64,000 nucleotides of DNA, from contig JAZLKM010000055.1 in the NCBI GenBank assembly GCA_045597645.1, positions 1 to 64,000 of the forward strand, written 5' to 3'. Within the stretch, counting starts at the first letter, position 1. Each line of letters opens with the position of its first letter. The stretch comes from JAKSSE01 sp045597645. Its GTDB lineage: Bacteria > Bacillota > Clostridia > Lachnospirales > Lachnospiraceae. Both the position numbers and the translations under genes were made by a program. This document shows, in pieces, positions 34,901-44,637 of this stretch. The notes beneath the pieces are model-generated. The model saw only the letters and a list, made by a program, of their open reading frames with translations. It made no database searches and was not told the origin of the DNA.

Positions 34901-35719
34901 TTAAATACTACAGATTCTCCGATATTCCTGTTTCCACTCAGACAACACACTATCAAGCTCCTGCTTGCCCTCTGGATAATCCAGAAGTTGCATCGCCTTT
35001 ATAAGCGCCTCTTTATTCTTAGATTCGCGAGCTTTTTTTAGCTCCCAGGTCAAGTTTGTTCTCACATCCGGGCTAAGTGCATATTTTGCCTCGCATGCCG
35101 AAAATAGCATATCATCTCCACTGCATAGTGCACAGAAAAGAAGCTGTCTAAGCGATAAATTATTTCGGCCTATATCGAATGCCTTTTCATAGCTCCTAGC
35201 CGCTTGTTCAAATTGAAACAAATTAGCATATGCGCACCCCTGGTTATGCCAGACAGCTGCTAGCTCAGCAGGGCTAAAGACCTTAATATTGCCTTCAGAT
35301 AGAATGCGTCTATATAGATACAGAGCATCTAAAAACTTACTTTTTGACATCAGCCTATCTGCTCTTAGTTTTAATGTTTCTTCTGGAGATTTATTCTCCA
35401 TGGTATGAACCGCACTAGCTACTGCCTTTTGCTCTGCTGGAGTACAATAATCCGATGCCCTTAAAATAATGGTAAGAAAATGCTCTAGGCTAGCTCCTGA
35501 AGATACTGCCTCCTGCAATTTAAGTGCAAGTGCCGGAAGTCTAAGCTGATGATCAATCCAGTGTATTAAATCTACACTCATAATACTATCACTTAAAAAT
35601 AGAGCATTATTTTCAATGTAATAGCACAGCTCCTCCATAGAGTACAAATTAATTGCCATATCTTCAACAAAGAAAGGGCTGGCTGCCGTATGTTCTTTAC
35701 AAAGTATTAATTCGCCCAT
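34901..35719 (-). CDS. Helical repeat (TPR-like) protein, unknown function
   Basis: This 272-residue protein is of unknown function. The middle (about residues 115-215) has TPR-like helical pairs, such as SKFLDALYLYRRILSEG and AAVWHNQGCAYANLFQFEQAARSYEKAF, the latter a near-canonical TPR. The N-terminal part is mixed. The ATG lies 2 bases after the DUF5716 stop and the gene ends 3 bases before the coiled-coil gene, so the four genes are tightly coupled. Confidence 0.75.
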   Translation of the reverse strand: MGELILCKEHTAASPFFVEDMAINLYSMEELCYYIENNALFLSDSIMSVDLIHWIDHQLRLPALALKLQEAVSSGASLEHFLTIILRASDYCTPAEQKAVASAVHTMENKSPEETLKLRADRLMSKSKFLDALYLYRRILSEGNIKVFSPAELAAVWHNQGCAYANLFQFEQAARSYEKAFDIGRNNLSLRQLLFCALCSGDDMLFSACEAKYALSPDVRTNLTWELKKARESKNKEALIKAMQLLDYPEGKQELDSVLSEWKQEYRRICSI

Positions 35720-35721
35720 GT

Positions 35722-36951
35722 CTACTCCATTATAAGGTCATAATCCCAGCTAAGCCCCTTGCTCTTAAATATTTCACCAAATCCCAAGTCTTTTACTTCA
35801 ACATGTATGGTTCTATCAGAGGTTGCAATGGCACTTATGCGTAGTCTTGTGGTCTTCGGTGGCCTTTTGGGCAAATCAACAAGTTGTAACGCTTCAACCT
35901 GTGGGGTTCTGCTATCTGGTCTTTGTAGCCACACTTCCACCTCAGGAGTGCCATCAAGTATAACTTCACATTCTCCGGTGCAATCATACCAGCTCCTGCC
36001 TGCTGTAAGTAACGTTAAAAATTCAAGCTTGCCACCTGAAAACACCTTGAGCGACAGATTAATCTTAAGCTCATGATCACCCATATATACGAATGGCCAA
36101 TCGACGGCTGTCGTCTTTACCATTGCCGCATAGGAAGCACCTCTAGAATAAAGATTTTTACCCAGAAACGCTCTTCTACCCTTGCATACTGTCTGAAGCG
36201 ATTCTCGCATCCAGTCACCATCAAATCCATCGCCTATCAGATAGATGCACGACAGCACTTTTGTCCCTAATGCTGACTTTACTATTTCTGAGAACTGCAC
36301 ATCCTTGTCATCGATAAGCGCCCCAGGAAAGCCTTCAGTAAAGGTCACGAGTTGAGGCGTTGTGTTCCTGTTTCTATTCAATATGGCATAGCTAAGCTTA
36401 TTATTCTGATAATCAAATACGGCCACATCGTTAAGCCACAGCGACTGATCTTGGTTTAGCGCATAATAATAAAAGCTCTCTCTTTGCTCCATAAGAAATA
36501 CTTTTTCTCTAGGAAGCTCAAGAAGTCTTGGCAGCGATTCGAACATGTCAAGCACATTTGAATCGACGCTTGGGACTGCAATGCCAACAGCTCCAGTTTG
36601 TCCTAAAATGTATAGCTTGCCAGGCAATTTAATGACTTTCTTAAGAAATAATGCCAGCAGCTCTCTACAGGTGTAATTCTCTCCATCAAGCCATATATCT
36701 TCATTTGCAAGCGCTCTTGCATAAAGTCGGTCAACTCCAATCGCATTGCCAGCCGAAACCTGCTCTCTCGCTTCATCACCATAATACCACTGTCCGATGC
36801 CTTTCTTTTTGGCAACAAAAGTGGCTATCTGGAAGTTTTCACTTCCAGCCACAGTGCTTACGGTCTCCGGCTCCTTCATTCCAATGTCGAAGAAGCTAAC
36901 CATTGTATATTTCTCACCTAAGTCGATTCCGTAATATACTTCTCTGTTCAT
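35722..36951 (-). CDS. DUF5716-like Hsp70/actin-fold ATPase
   Basis: The 409-residue protein resembles an Hsp70-type actin fold. The N-terminal VYYGIDLGEKYTMVSFF matches the phosphate-1 loop, DVAVFDYQNNKLSYAIL fits phosphate-2, and YLIGDGFDGDWM with RGASYAAM fits the adenosine motif. The last 120 residues form a separate beta-rich part, perhaps like a substrate domain. ATG 36951 comes one base after the DUF5717 stop (TAGGATG), so the two are coupled. Function is unknown; I recall it as DUF5716. Confidence 0.75.
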   Translation of the reverse strand: MNREVYYGIDLGEKYTMVSFFDIGMKEPETVSTVAGSENFQIATFVAKKKGIGQWYYGDEAREQVSAGNAIGVDRLYARALANEDIWLDGENYTCRELLALFLKKVIKLPGKLYILGQTGAVGIAVPSVDSNVLDMFESLPRLLELPREKVFLMEQRESFYYYALNQDQSLWLNDVAVFDYQNNKLSYAILNRNRNTTPQLVTFTEGFPGALIDDKDVQFSEIVKSALGTKVLSCIYLIGDGFDGDWMRESLQTVCKGRRAFLGKNLYSRGASYAAMVKTTAVDWPFVYMGDHELKINLSLKVFSGGKLEFLTLLTAGRSWYDCTGECEVILDGTPEVEVWLQRPDSRTPQVEALQLVDLPKRPPKTTRLRISAIATSDRTIHVEVKDLGFGEIFKSKGLSWDYDLIME

Positions 36952-36952
36952 C

Positions 36953-39900
36953 CTACAATAATGTAAAAATCCTGCTACATGCAGCTTCAAGTCCATCATA
37001 TTCTGATAGCTCGCTCTGAAGCTCGTCTCTATTTTCTAATATCAGATTCATCGCTATACGATTCAACCTGTCGAATCTGTTCAAGCTCTTTTTCTCAAGA
37101 ATATCCTGACAATAAATGCGCTTATTCTCCTGCGGGGTTTCTCCGTCAGCACCTGAAATTGTGATGTAATATTCTTTTTCCTCGCCAAAGAATAGAACGA
37201 ACTGTTTTACATAGATGCCATCATACATCTCTTGCATATCCTCTTCAGTCCACTTTCCATCCTCAGTAAAATGTATTACAACGTGTTCAGACGGCTCACC
37301 ATAGTATTCCACAAATGTCTTGTCATAGAGATGATATCTCTCAAGAATAGCTATATCCAGATTCTTATAAAAAGCAAAATAAATTCCTCTTGTCAAAAAT
37401 TCATAGAGCAACGAATCCGCCATCTCTAGCCTCGAGCCAGTGAGGCCCTCTTGATAGCTTAAGCATTTGAGCAATGCCATTCTGCAGACCTCAATTAATT
37501 GTTGATCTACATACTGCATTAGATACTTAAAAAACAAAGCATCGTATCCTATCCGGCACTGCAAAAATTCATTTGAATAAAATCCCAAAAATGCCTCAAC
37601 AGTGAGTCCTGAAGGTCTCCCTGTCAAATAATCTCCGAAAATATCAAACGCATCTTCAATGGCCTGGCCTGAAAATAGTGAACAGGTAATGATTCTATCT
37701 GCAAGGGTGGCTGTCTCTACCTCATATGATTTTCCAAGATGCCAAAGCACTGACATATCGGAAACACTACCTTGGAAATGTAATGCCATGTAAGAAATAA
37801 GTGCCGAGTTGTGCATACCCATGTTATATACCTGCATGCAAAGACTCATGAGATTTTCATCATACTCCATCTCAAGCATATCTATTTCGTATGCAAGAAG
37901 AATAAGTAGCTTACCTGCCGGAATATTACCGATACCGTAAGTCAAGATACCATCATATGCTGGTTCAAACTGATGATTATCTATGAGTAGCTCCATTACA
38001 TAGCATCTATCTTTTTGAGAAAAACAGTCCAGATCTACTCCATGTGCCAAGTACACATCAAGAGGTTCCTCCATATTATGTCCTTCAAGGAACCTAAGCA
38101 TCATAGGATATACTGTAGCTATATACGCTGATGATACTTTTGGATTATTCAATATGGTCTCAAAATATGAAAGATCATCCCTCTCAAACGAAGTCCACCT
38201 GCTCTTCTGCTCTGTATACCAGATAGAATAGAGGAGAGAATCCTTAGACAATCTCGCAAGCTTCATCAAAATATTGTCCCAAGGCAAAAGCCTCTCAAGC
38301 TCTGGCTCCGGTCTTGCAAATCGATGTCCCTGACCATCCTCAAGAATAATGCAAAACTCTTTGGACGAAATCGTAAAATAACAGCATCTGTCCCTGACAG
38401 GAACTATCTGCGGGTCAGTATAAGGTGCCTCATATACATATGCTCTAATCACCTGGCTATCAAGAACTGGCAGCTTATATGTGAGCATTCCCTTGGCCAG
38501 ATCTCTTGATATATCCTCGTCAACCATTCCTTTTTTCAGAAGGTCTTCGTATAAGATAGCCAAATTCTCATCGATCTCACCCGCCTTTATACGGTCCATA
38601 GCGTACAGCTCTATAGTACGACTATACTGCTCATATATGCCAGGCTCCTTGTCCTTACCAATTACAACGTTGGCATACAATACAGACTTTAATTCCTTTG
38701 GCAAATGGTCGTCAAACCCATAATACATTGCCAATGTATGCGGTATATCAGTAATAGCCATCCTATCAAGCGAAGCAAGGTACGCTTCATAAAGCCCACT
38801 GATTGGAAATGCGCTCTCAATACCAAGCCTAAATATCTCAAGATATCTAGGTCCAAATTTATTGAACTTAATCAAGTAGCTACATATACATCTAAGTAGA
38901 TCCTCAGTGCCGTATGCCCTATATGCAGAAACCAAAATATCATATACATTGTGGTTAAATGAACGTTCCACGCTGACAAGATTTTGGAACTGTATCACCA
39001 AATCCAATGTCATCACACCATAGCGTCTAGCCCACTTCATAAGGAAAATAAAGTAGTCATCCAATGATGTCAAAAGCGACGGGTTCTGCCACAATAACAA
39101 ATATGCTTCAACATAGAGGAACGGAGAATGATGTCCATTTTCGATCCAATGTCTAATAGCTTTGAACTTTGCTCCTGCATCTTCTGTGTATTCCTGTTTT
39201 AGGAAAGTAAGCATCCAGAAAATCCGCGCATCCTCAGGATTCTTGCGCAAAATAGACTCTATTTCGTTAGTAAGCCTATCAACATAAGTGCGCTCCTTCT
39301 CTACCAAAGTAGACAAATACAGATAATAAGCCCACTGAGCATCATCAGATTTAGTCCCCTTTAAATCTCTTAAAATCCAAAGTGCTTCCTGTCTCTGACG
39401 ATTTGTAATGTAGACCTGAGCCTTCATCAACGGATACCAATAGTTATCCGGCTCAAGAGTAGCCAACGATTCTAGACATTCTATTGCAGTCTGCGCCCAC
39501 TCACCTGTAATACGCCTGCGAAGTCTGTACTCAACGTATGCTCTAGTAAGCTCAGCCATAGCCTTTTGCTTACGATAAGATACATTTTTAAACGCAATGG
39601 CAGACCCAAGAAGACATATCTCAATATTTTCTCTATGAAATCCTGAATCAACAGTAATCCTGATATAATTCCGTCCCATATGCAACTTAGACGGATCAAT
39701 ATGATAAATCACCTGTGCCTCACGACCGATGAAATCATCAATAGATAAATGTCTTTTTTCAAATGATATACCTGGTTGATCAGCTGAAATAGCTAAGTCT
39801 AAGTATCCCCAGTTATCCTTTTTGATTATCAGCCTTCCAGTCACAGGCTCAATAATCACATAATCCGGGCAGCCTATTATTTCAACGCTATAATATACAG

Positions 39901-40462
39901 GGCTCTTTTTGCCTAATGCGACAAGAAATTCCTCTATATTGTTGTAATTCATAGTGCCTGTAGAAAGGCCTCTATAGTACAACTTCTGCATGTTATCACT
40001 AAGCAATTCCTGGAATGGCTTAGTGTAAAACAGCTTATAAGCCTCATGTGGTGCTAATTCATAAAGTCTGGTAAAGTCATCAATGTTCGTCACCTTGCCA
40101 ATGGTGCTCAATATAAAGAGTTCTATAATCTTAATACTGAATGGAATGGCGAACTCTCCATGATCAGTAATAAAGGCAAGCTGTCCCTCTACCTCATCAC
40201 CTTTAACAAAGCTCTCCGTGTGAAGATGATAACCAACATGTATCTCTTCACCTTCAAAGCCAACATTAAGGCACTCCAAGCGAGGCTCGGTACTAGATGC
40301 AATCCCCTTGATACGGGAGCCATCGTGTGACTTAATTGTCACCTCGCCACGAACATCTTTGCCTACGCTAGTCTCGATATTTATCTCAGAAACGCTGGAT
40401 ATAATCTCCCCTTGAAGCGGGCCAAATTTTCCTATTGAAATTTGTCTGATACGGTTCTGCAA
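36953..40462 (-). CDS. DUF5717-like large helical repeat protein
   Basis: The 1169-residue protein has an N-terminal beta-rich portion (IEIDV-like INIETSVGKDVRGEVTIKS) and then a long alpha-helical repeat region (about 330-1000) resembling TPR/HEAT arrays, with a beta-type C-terminal domain. I recall it as DUF5717, known in Lachnospiraceae and of unknown function. The longest ORF begins at ATG 40537, but that ATG lies inside the -35 box. TTG 40462 has GAGG 6 bases upstream and gives the likely N-terminus QNRIRQISIGKF. It leads the operon. Confidence 0.78.
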   Translation of the reverse strand: MQNRIRQISIGKFGPLQGEIISSVSEINIETSVGKDVRGEVTIKSHDGSRIKGIASSTEPRLECLNVGFEGEEIHVGYHLHTESFVKGDEVEGQLAFITDHGEFAIPFSIKIIELFILSTIGKVTNIDDFTRLYELAPHEAYKLFYTKPFQELLSDNMQKLYYRGLSTGTMNYNNIEEFLVALGKKSPVYYSVEIIGCPDYVIIEPVTGRLIIKKDNWGYLDLAISADQPGISFEKRHLSIDDFIGREAQVIYHIDPSKLHMGRNYIRITVDSGFHRENIEICLLGSAIAFKNVSYRKQKAMAELTRAYVEYRLRRRITGEWAQTAIECLESLATLEPDNYWYPLMKAQVYITNRQRQEALWILRDLKGTKSDDAQWAYYLYLSTLVEKERTYVDRLTNEIESILRKNPEDARIFWMLTFLKQEYTEDAGAKFKAIRHWIENGHHSPFLYVEAYLLLWQNPSLLTSLDDYFIFLMKWARRYGVMTLDLVIQFQNLVSVERSFNHNVYDILVSAYRAYGTEDLLRCICSYLIKFNKFGPRYLEIFRLGIESAFPISGLYEAYLASLDRMAITDIPHTLAMYYGFDDHLPKELKSVLYANVVIGKDKEPGIYEQYSRTIELYAMDRIKAGEIDENLAILYEDLLKKGMVDEDISRDLAKGMLTYKLPVLDSQVIRAYVYEAPYTDPQIVPVRDRCCYFTISSKEFCIILEDGQGHRFARPEPELERLLPWDNILMKLARLSKDSLLYSIWYTEQKSRWTSFERDDLSYFETILNNPKVSSAYIATVYPMMLRFLEGHNMEEPLDVYLAHGVDLDCFSQKDRCYVMELLIDNHQFEPAYDGILTYGIGNIPAGKLLILLAYEIDMLEMEYDENLMSLCMQVYNMGMHNSALISYMALHFQGSVSDMSVLWHLGKSYEVETATLADRIITCSLFSGQAIEDAFDIFGDYLTGRPSGLTVEAFLGFYSNEFLQCRIGYDALFFKYLMQYVDQQLIEVCRMALLKCLSYQEGLTGSRLEMADSLLYEFLTRGIYFAFYKNLDIAILERYHLYDKTFVEYYGEPSEHVVIHFTEDGKWTEEDMQEMYDGIYVKQFVLFFGEEKEYYITISGADGETPQENKRIYCQDILEKKSLNRFDRLNRIAMNLILENRDELQSELSEYDGLEAACSRIFTLL

Positions 40463-40504
40463 AGTACACCTCAAAAGACTTGCCAAAATAATCCCATAAT
40501 GATG

Positions 40505-40537
40505 TATAATTATATCCGATTTAGCATTTACGTGCAA
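40505..40537. promoter_or_regulatory. Bidirectional promoter with shared palindromic -10
   Basis: Minus strand: TTGCAC (40532-40537), 17 bases, TATAAT (40509-40514). Plus strand: TTGCCA (40480-40485), 19 bases, TATAAT (40505-40510). The two -10 boxes overlap in the palindrome TATAATTATA (40505-40514). The minus promoter is much the better match. Confidence 0.7.
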
Positions 40538-40564
40538 GAATACTAAAGGAGTTCATAGGACAAA

Positions 40565-41659
40565 ATGATAGAACATAAAGAACATTTTCATGGTAGCGAT
40601 CTCGAAAAAATTGAAAAGGTATACGGTATCAAAAAATCTGACATCGTAAGCTTTTCTGCAAACGTTAATCCTCTTGGTCTCTCCCCTCTGCTTAGGGAAG
40701 AACTTACGAATAAGCTAGATGCCATAACAGAATATCCTGACAGGGAATATACCGCACTTAGATGCGCCATAGGAAAGTACAACAACTGCAACCCTGCAGA
40801 TATAATAATGGGAAATGGTTCAACCGAGCTCATCTCTTTAGTATGTAAGCTTATGCATCCTAAAAAAGGCATTGTTGTAGGCCCCACATACTCTGAATAC
40901 GAACACGAAATATCTTTGTGCGGAGGCGTTGCCACATGCTATCCACTCAAGGAAGATGATGACTTTGCTTTAGATGAAGATGACCTAATTTGCAAGATTA
41001 ATCTCGGATGCGACATGCTGATTCTTTGCAATCCAAATAATCCTACATCTACAAGTGTTTCCAATGAGCAGATGTACAAAATCCTAGAGGTTGCAAAGTC
41101 AGTCGGTACAATTGTAATGGTTGATGAAACATATGTTGAGTTTGCGCCTGAAATTGATAATGTAACCTCTATCCCTCTCACTTCCAAGTTTGACAATCTT
41201 ATCGTGTTAAGAGGTACTTCAAAATTTTTTGCCGCACCTGGACTTAGATTGGGATATGCCGTATGTAGCAATTCCAAATTAAAAGCCGAGATTAGCGCAA
41301 AGCAAAACCCCTGGTCAATAAACTCTCTTGCAGAAGTGGCAGGTCAGATTATGTTCAGCGATGAAGATTACAAAGCCGCTACTAGAAACCTAATATTGAG
41401 TGAAAGATCCCGTTTGTTTGAAGCTTATAACAACAGTGGCAAATATAAAGCATTCTATCCCACCGCGAACTTTATGCTCATGAAAATCCTAAGCAGCGAT
41501 ATTAATTCTGCTGATCTATTTGATAAATGCATAAAAAAGGGAATGATGATACGCGATTGCGCCACATTCCCATTTCTTAGTGATAGATATATAAGAATCT
41601 GCTTTATGTCAAAGAAAGATAATGACAGATTATTCGAGATTTTAACCTCTGATTTTTAA
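40565..41659 (+). CDS. PLP-dependent aminotransferase, CobD/HisC-like
   Basis: The 364-residue fold-type I PLP enzyme begins HFHGSDLEKIEKVYGI and DIVSFSANVNPLGLSP, a start typical of CobD-like L-threonine-phosphate decarboxylases. It has NGSTELI, NPNNPTS, DETYVEF and the PLP lysine in GTSKFFAAPGLRLGYA. No cobalamin or histidine gene lies nearby, so it could be a decarboxylase, a histidinol-phosphate aminotransferase or something else. AGGA precedes ATG at 4-base spacing. Confidence 0.82.
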   Translation: MIEHKEHFHGSDLEKIEKVYGIKKSDIVSFSANVNPLGLSPLLREELTNKLDAITEYPDREYTALRCAIGKYNNCNPADIIMGNGSTELISLVCKLMHPKKGIVVGPTYSEYEHEISLCGGVATCYPLKEDDDFALDEDDLICKINLGCDMLILCNPNNPTSTSVSNEQMYKILEVAKSVGTIVMVDETYVEFAPEIDNVTSIPLTSKFDNLIVLRGTSKFFAAPGLRLGYAVCSNSKLKAEISAKQNPWSINSLAEVAGQIMFSDEDYKAATRNLILSERSRLFEAYNNSGKYKAFYPTANFMLMKILSSDINSADLFDKCIKKGMMIRDCATFPFLSDRYIRICFMSKKDNDRLFEILTSDF

Positions 41660-44554
41660 TCATCCAAAGCAGAAATCATTGATTCTTATATCGCCCTCTA
41701 TTTCAATTTCCAGAGTACCCGGTTGACCTATTTTACAAAAGTCTGCCGGGACTCCTGCTAGATGCTCGTCAAAGTCCTCATCCTTGCCAACCTCAATAAC
41801 AAGTTCCTTACAGGTCTCTTCTCCATATATCATGCAGAACGTAATTGTTCCGCTGGTTCTTGGCCAATAATGCATCCAAAGCTTCCTTGGCTCCTCCAAA
41901 AATTGCATATCACGGTAGACTACCCAACCCAGAGGAAGGTTTTCACATACCTGTTTTGGCTCTGTCTGCCCTGGAATTCCAGGCATAACACACGTCTGCC
42001 CCTTCTCAGCATGCCCTTTAGTCCCCCTATGCAATATGCAGTTACGGTAATCATCGTATTGTATAGCCAGCGTGGTCTTAAAGGGATCACGTATAAACGA
42101 TGTATAGTCACCTAACTTAAGCGTAAAGCTACGTCTTGTGTCTGCAGAAGATGCTCCTATCATGAAAGTATATTCACTAGACTCTAGTACCATACTTTGA
42201 GAAATGACATCATAGCATTTTAAATCATCAATATTTATGTCTATTACCGCTCTTTTACTTGTTCCAGGATCTATATCGCGAAGCCTTACAAATCCGACAA
42301 GCTGTTTGATCGGGCTTTTGACTCTCGAACGTTCCTTTCTGGCATAAACCTGCACTACTTCGTCGCTCGTTCTGGTTCCTATATTCGACAATGACACCGA
42401 TATCTTTAACTTCTGCATGTCATCAGAAAGTTCATATGTCGGCTCAGAATACGCAAATCTTCCATAGGACAAACCATATCCAAATGGATAAAGCGGTTTA
42501 TCCTCAAAATATCTGTATGTATGTCCTGAACTTATAATATCGTAGTTGTTGATGTCACACAGCTGATTATCATCTTCATACCAGGTCATCGGTAATCGTC
42601 CTGCAGGAGAATATTTCCCTGAAAGTGCACGACCTATAGCATTACCTAAATCTTGGGCTCCTGAAGGAGATAAAAGAATCGCCGGTATATTATCCTGCAG
42701 CTGTCTAATAGCATAAGGGTAATTGGTTATCAGCACCACTACAGTATTCGGATTATGCTCTCGAACCTTAAGTGCCAGCTCCATCTCATACCTGGGAAAT
42801 GCTATAGATGACCGATCCACTTCTTCCTTACTATTGACCATCGGATCACTGCCCACTATAACAATTGCAGCATCTGCACTATCTGCCAGGCTACATGCTT
42901 CATCTATCCCGGAACTAACAACTTCTATTGTAAACAGCTGGTCATCGTCTAATATCGACAATTCACCATTTGAATCAATACCAACTTTCTTGCCGTCCCA
43001 AGTCATCAATCGGTATATGCCGTCTGTAACATATTTTGTTTGCTTTATAGATTCAAAGTTCCACGCAGTTTTAACAAACCATGTAAGATTATTTTCTCTG
43101 TCAGCAACAATTTTCCCTTCTTCAGATATATTTACAAGCTTACCATTACTGCAACGTAAATTTACACTTCCAAAATCCCAATCGGTCAGTGTAAAAATTT
43201 CTGCGTCGGATTCTGCTGCGTTAACATCAAGGCTTCCGTCCTTATTTAAATGCAGATAGCCCTTATTCCCTACTCGTATCTTCACTTTGTCGAGTCCGTC
43301 AGAATAAGATATCTTGGACTGTCCAAAAGCCTCCTTAATACCATCTAGCGGTGTTACCTTATATGGAGGGATGCCACCATACCAATCAAAGTTCCAGGTG
43401 TCTGCCAGCGGCCCCACTACAGCTATTGTCTCACTTCCAGTTGTATCTATAGGAAGTATCCCGTCATTTTTAAGGAGTACCAAGGCCTCATCAGCCATCA
43501 TCCGTTGCACATCCTGATGCTGCTTGTTGTTTACATACGACTCCCCATACTTGTTGTAAGGGCATGCATCTGTCTTATCATAAAAGCCAAGACGTACTCT
43601 GGTTCTAAAGCCATTAAAAAGCGCTCTGTCTATGTCAGCTTCTGTAATAAGCCCTCTATCGAGAGCCTCCTGCGCTGCATTTCGCACAATATCCGGTCTG
43701 TCTGTAAATCCATCTACTCCAGCCTTAAGACCTGCCGCTATAGACTCAGCATGGGTTTCAAAATATTTGTGATTATCTACAGTCTGAGCGAAATCCATCC
43801 CATCGCACACAACATGTCCAGGCAATCCATAAGTACGTTTTAAAAGTCGCAAAACTTCTTCATTACAGATACTGGGTACGCCATTTACCTCGTTATACGA
43901 CGTCATTACTGCTTCTGCACCATGTTTTATAGCACGTCTGAATGGTTCAAGGTAATATTCATATTTATTTCTTTCATCCACAGATGATGACGTGGAAATA
44001 CGTTCATTTTCAACATTGTTAGCATAAAAGTGCTTGAGCGTAGCTGCGCACATAATATAAAAAGGGTCTTCACCTCTCATTCCCTCAACATATGCTCCAG
44101 CCATCTCACCAGAAAGAAACGGATCTTCACCGTAGGCTTCCTCAGTGCGGCCCCATCTAGGGTCACGTTCCATATCAACAGTAGGTGCCCATCTTGATAA
44201 GCCCCCTTTTTTGCTTCGGTTATATAGCGCTCTAGCTTCTTCCCCCACCGCTTTGCCGCATTCTCTAATCAACTCAGTATCAAACGATGAGCTCATTCCA
44301 ATGGGCTGAGGGAAACATGTTGTCGGCTCAGGTTCACCAGCATTATATGCCTGGTCGTGCCTTGCCTCTATACCATGCGCAGCCTCCATTCCAAAGAAAT
44401 CCCCCCTAACCCCAAGTCTAGGAATTTCTATGCAATGCGTCGTAAGACAGTCAAGTTTCTCGTCAAGCGTCATCGCGCCTATTAAATAGTTCACCCTATC
44501 ATCTATATTCAATTTCTCATCAAAAAGAGGAGAATCAACCTTCTTTGGAATCAC
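41660..44554 (-). CDS. Glycoside hydrolase family 3 beta-glucosidase-like enzyme
   Basis: The 964-residue cytoplasmic protein (no signal peptide) has the GH3 N-domain with KHFYANN and VVCDGMDF (nucleophile Asp), then the C-domain (AIVIVGSDP) and a fibronectin-III-like tail (DEVVQVYARK). A domain of about 110 residues at about 410-520, with GYLHLNKDGSL and YRLMTWDGKKVG repeats, looks fascin-like and may bind sugar. The start is GTG 44554 because the longer ORF runs through the upstream terminator. Confidence 0.9.
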   Translation of the reverse strand: MIPKKVDSPLFDEKLNIDDRVNYLIGAMTLDEKLDCLTTHCIEIPRLGVRGDFFGMEAAHGIEARHDQAYNAGEPEPTTCFPQPIGMSSSFDTELIRECGKAVGEEARALYNRSKKGGLSRWAPTVDMERDPRWGRTEEAYGEDPFLSGEMAGAYVEGMRGEDPFYIMCAATLKHFYANNVENERISTSSSVDERNKYEYYLEPFRRAIKHGAEAVMTSYNEVNGVPSICNEEVLRLLKRTYGLPGHVVCDGMDFAQTVDNHKYFETHAESIAAGLKAGVDGFTDRPDIVRNAAQEALDRGLITEADIDRALFNGFRTRVRLGFYDKTDACPYNKYGESYVNNKQHQDVQRMMADEALVLLKNDGILPIDTTGSETIAVVGPLADTWNFDWYGGIPPYKVTPLDGIKEAFGQSKISYSDGLDKVKIRVGNKGYLHLNKDGSLDVNAAESDAEIFTLTDWDFGSVNLRCSNGKLVNISEEGKIVADRENNLTWFVKTAWNFESIKQTKYVTDGIYRLMTWDGKKVGIDSNGELSILDDDQLFTIEVVSSGIDEACSLADSADAAIVIVGSDPMVNSKEEVDRSSIAFPRYEMELALKVREHNPNTVVVLITNYPYAIRQLQDNIPAILLSPSGAQDLGNAIGRALSGKYSPAGRLPMTWYEDDNQLCDINNYDIISSGHTYRYFEDKPLYPFGYGLSYGRFAYSEPTYELSDDMQKLKISVSLSNIGTRTSDEVVQVYARKERSRVKSPIKQLVGFVRLRDIDPGTSKRAVIDINIDDLKCYDVISQSMVLESSEYTFMIGASSADTRRSFTLKLGDYTSFIRDPFKTTLAIQYDDYRNCILHRGTKGHAEKGQTCVMPGIPGQTEPKQVCENLPLGWVVYRDMQFLEEPRKLWMHYWPRTSGTITFCMIYGEETCKELVIEVGKDEDFDEHLAGVPADFCKIGQPGTLEIEIEGDIRINDFCFG

Positions 44555-44570
44555 TTTCCACCCCCCAAAG

Positions 44571-44612
44571 TAAAAAATAAACACCCACAAAATCTCAGTT
44601 TTATGGGTGTTT
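44571..44612 (-). terminator. Terminator of nfnAB
   Basis: AAACACCCA pairs with TGGGTGTTT and an inner AAAA with TTTT (44579-44612), followed by a TTTTTT run on the minus strand. The T-tract overlaps the unused codons of the longer GH3 ORF. Confidence 0.85.
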
Positions 44613-44637
44613 ACACATAAACATATTCTCTATAGAA

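Noticed and set aside
34577..35041. 154-codon plus-strand ORF with hydrophobic runs
   Set aside because: It is antisense to two tightly coupled minus-strand genes with good starts; hydrophobicity comes from the opposite strand of Lys/Glu-rich coiled-coil codons.
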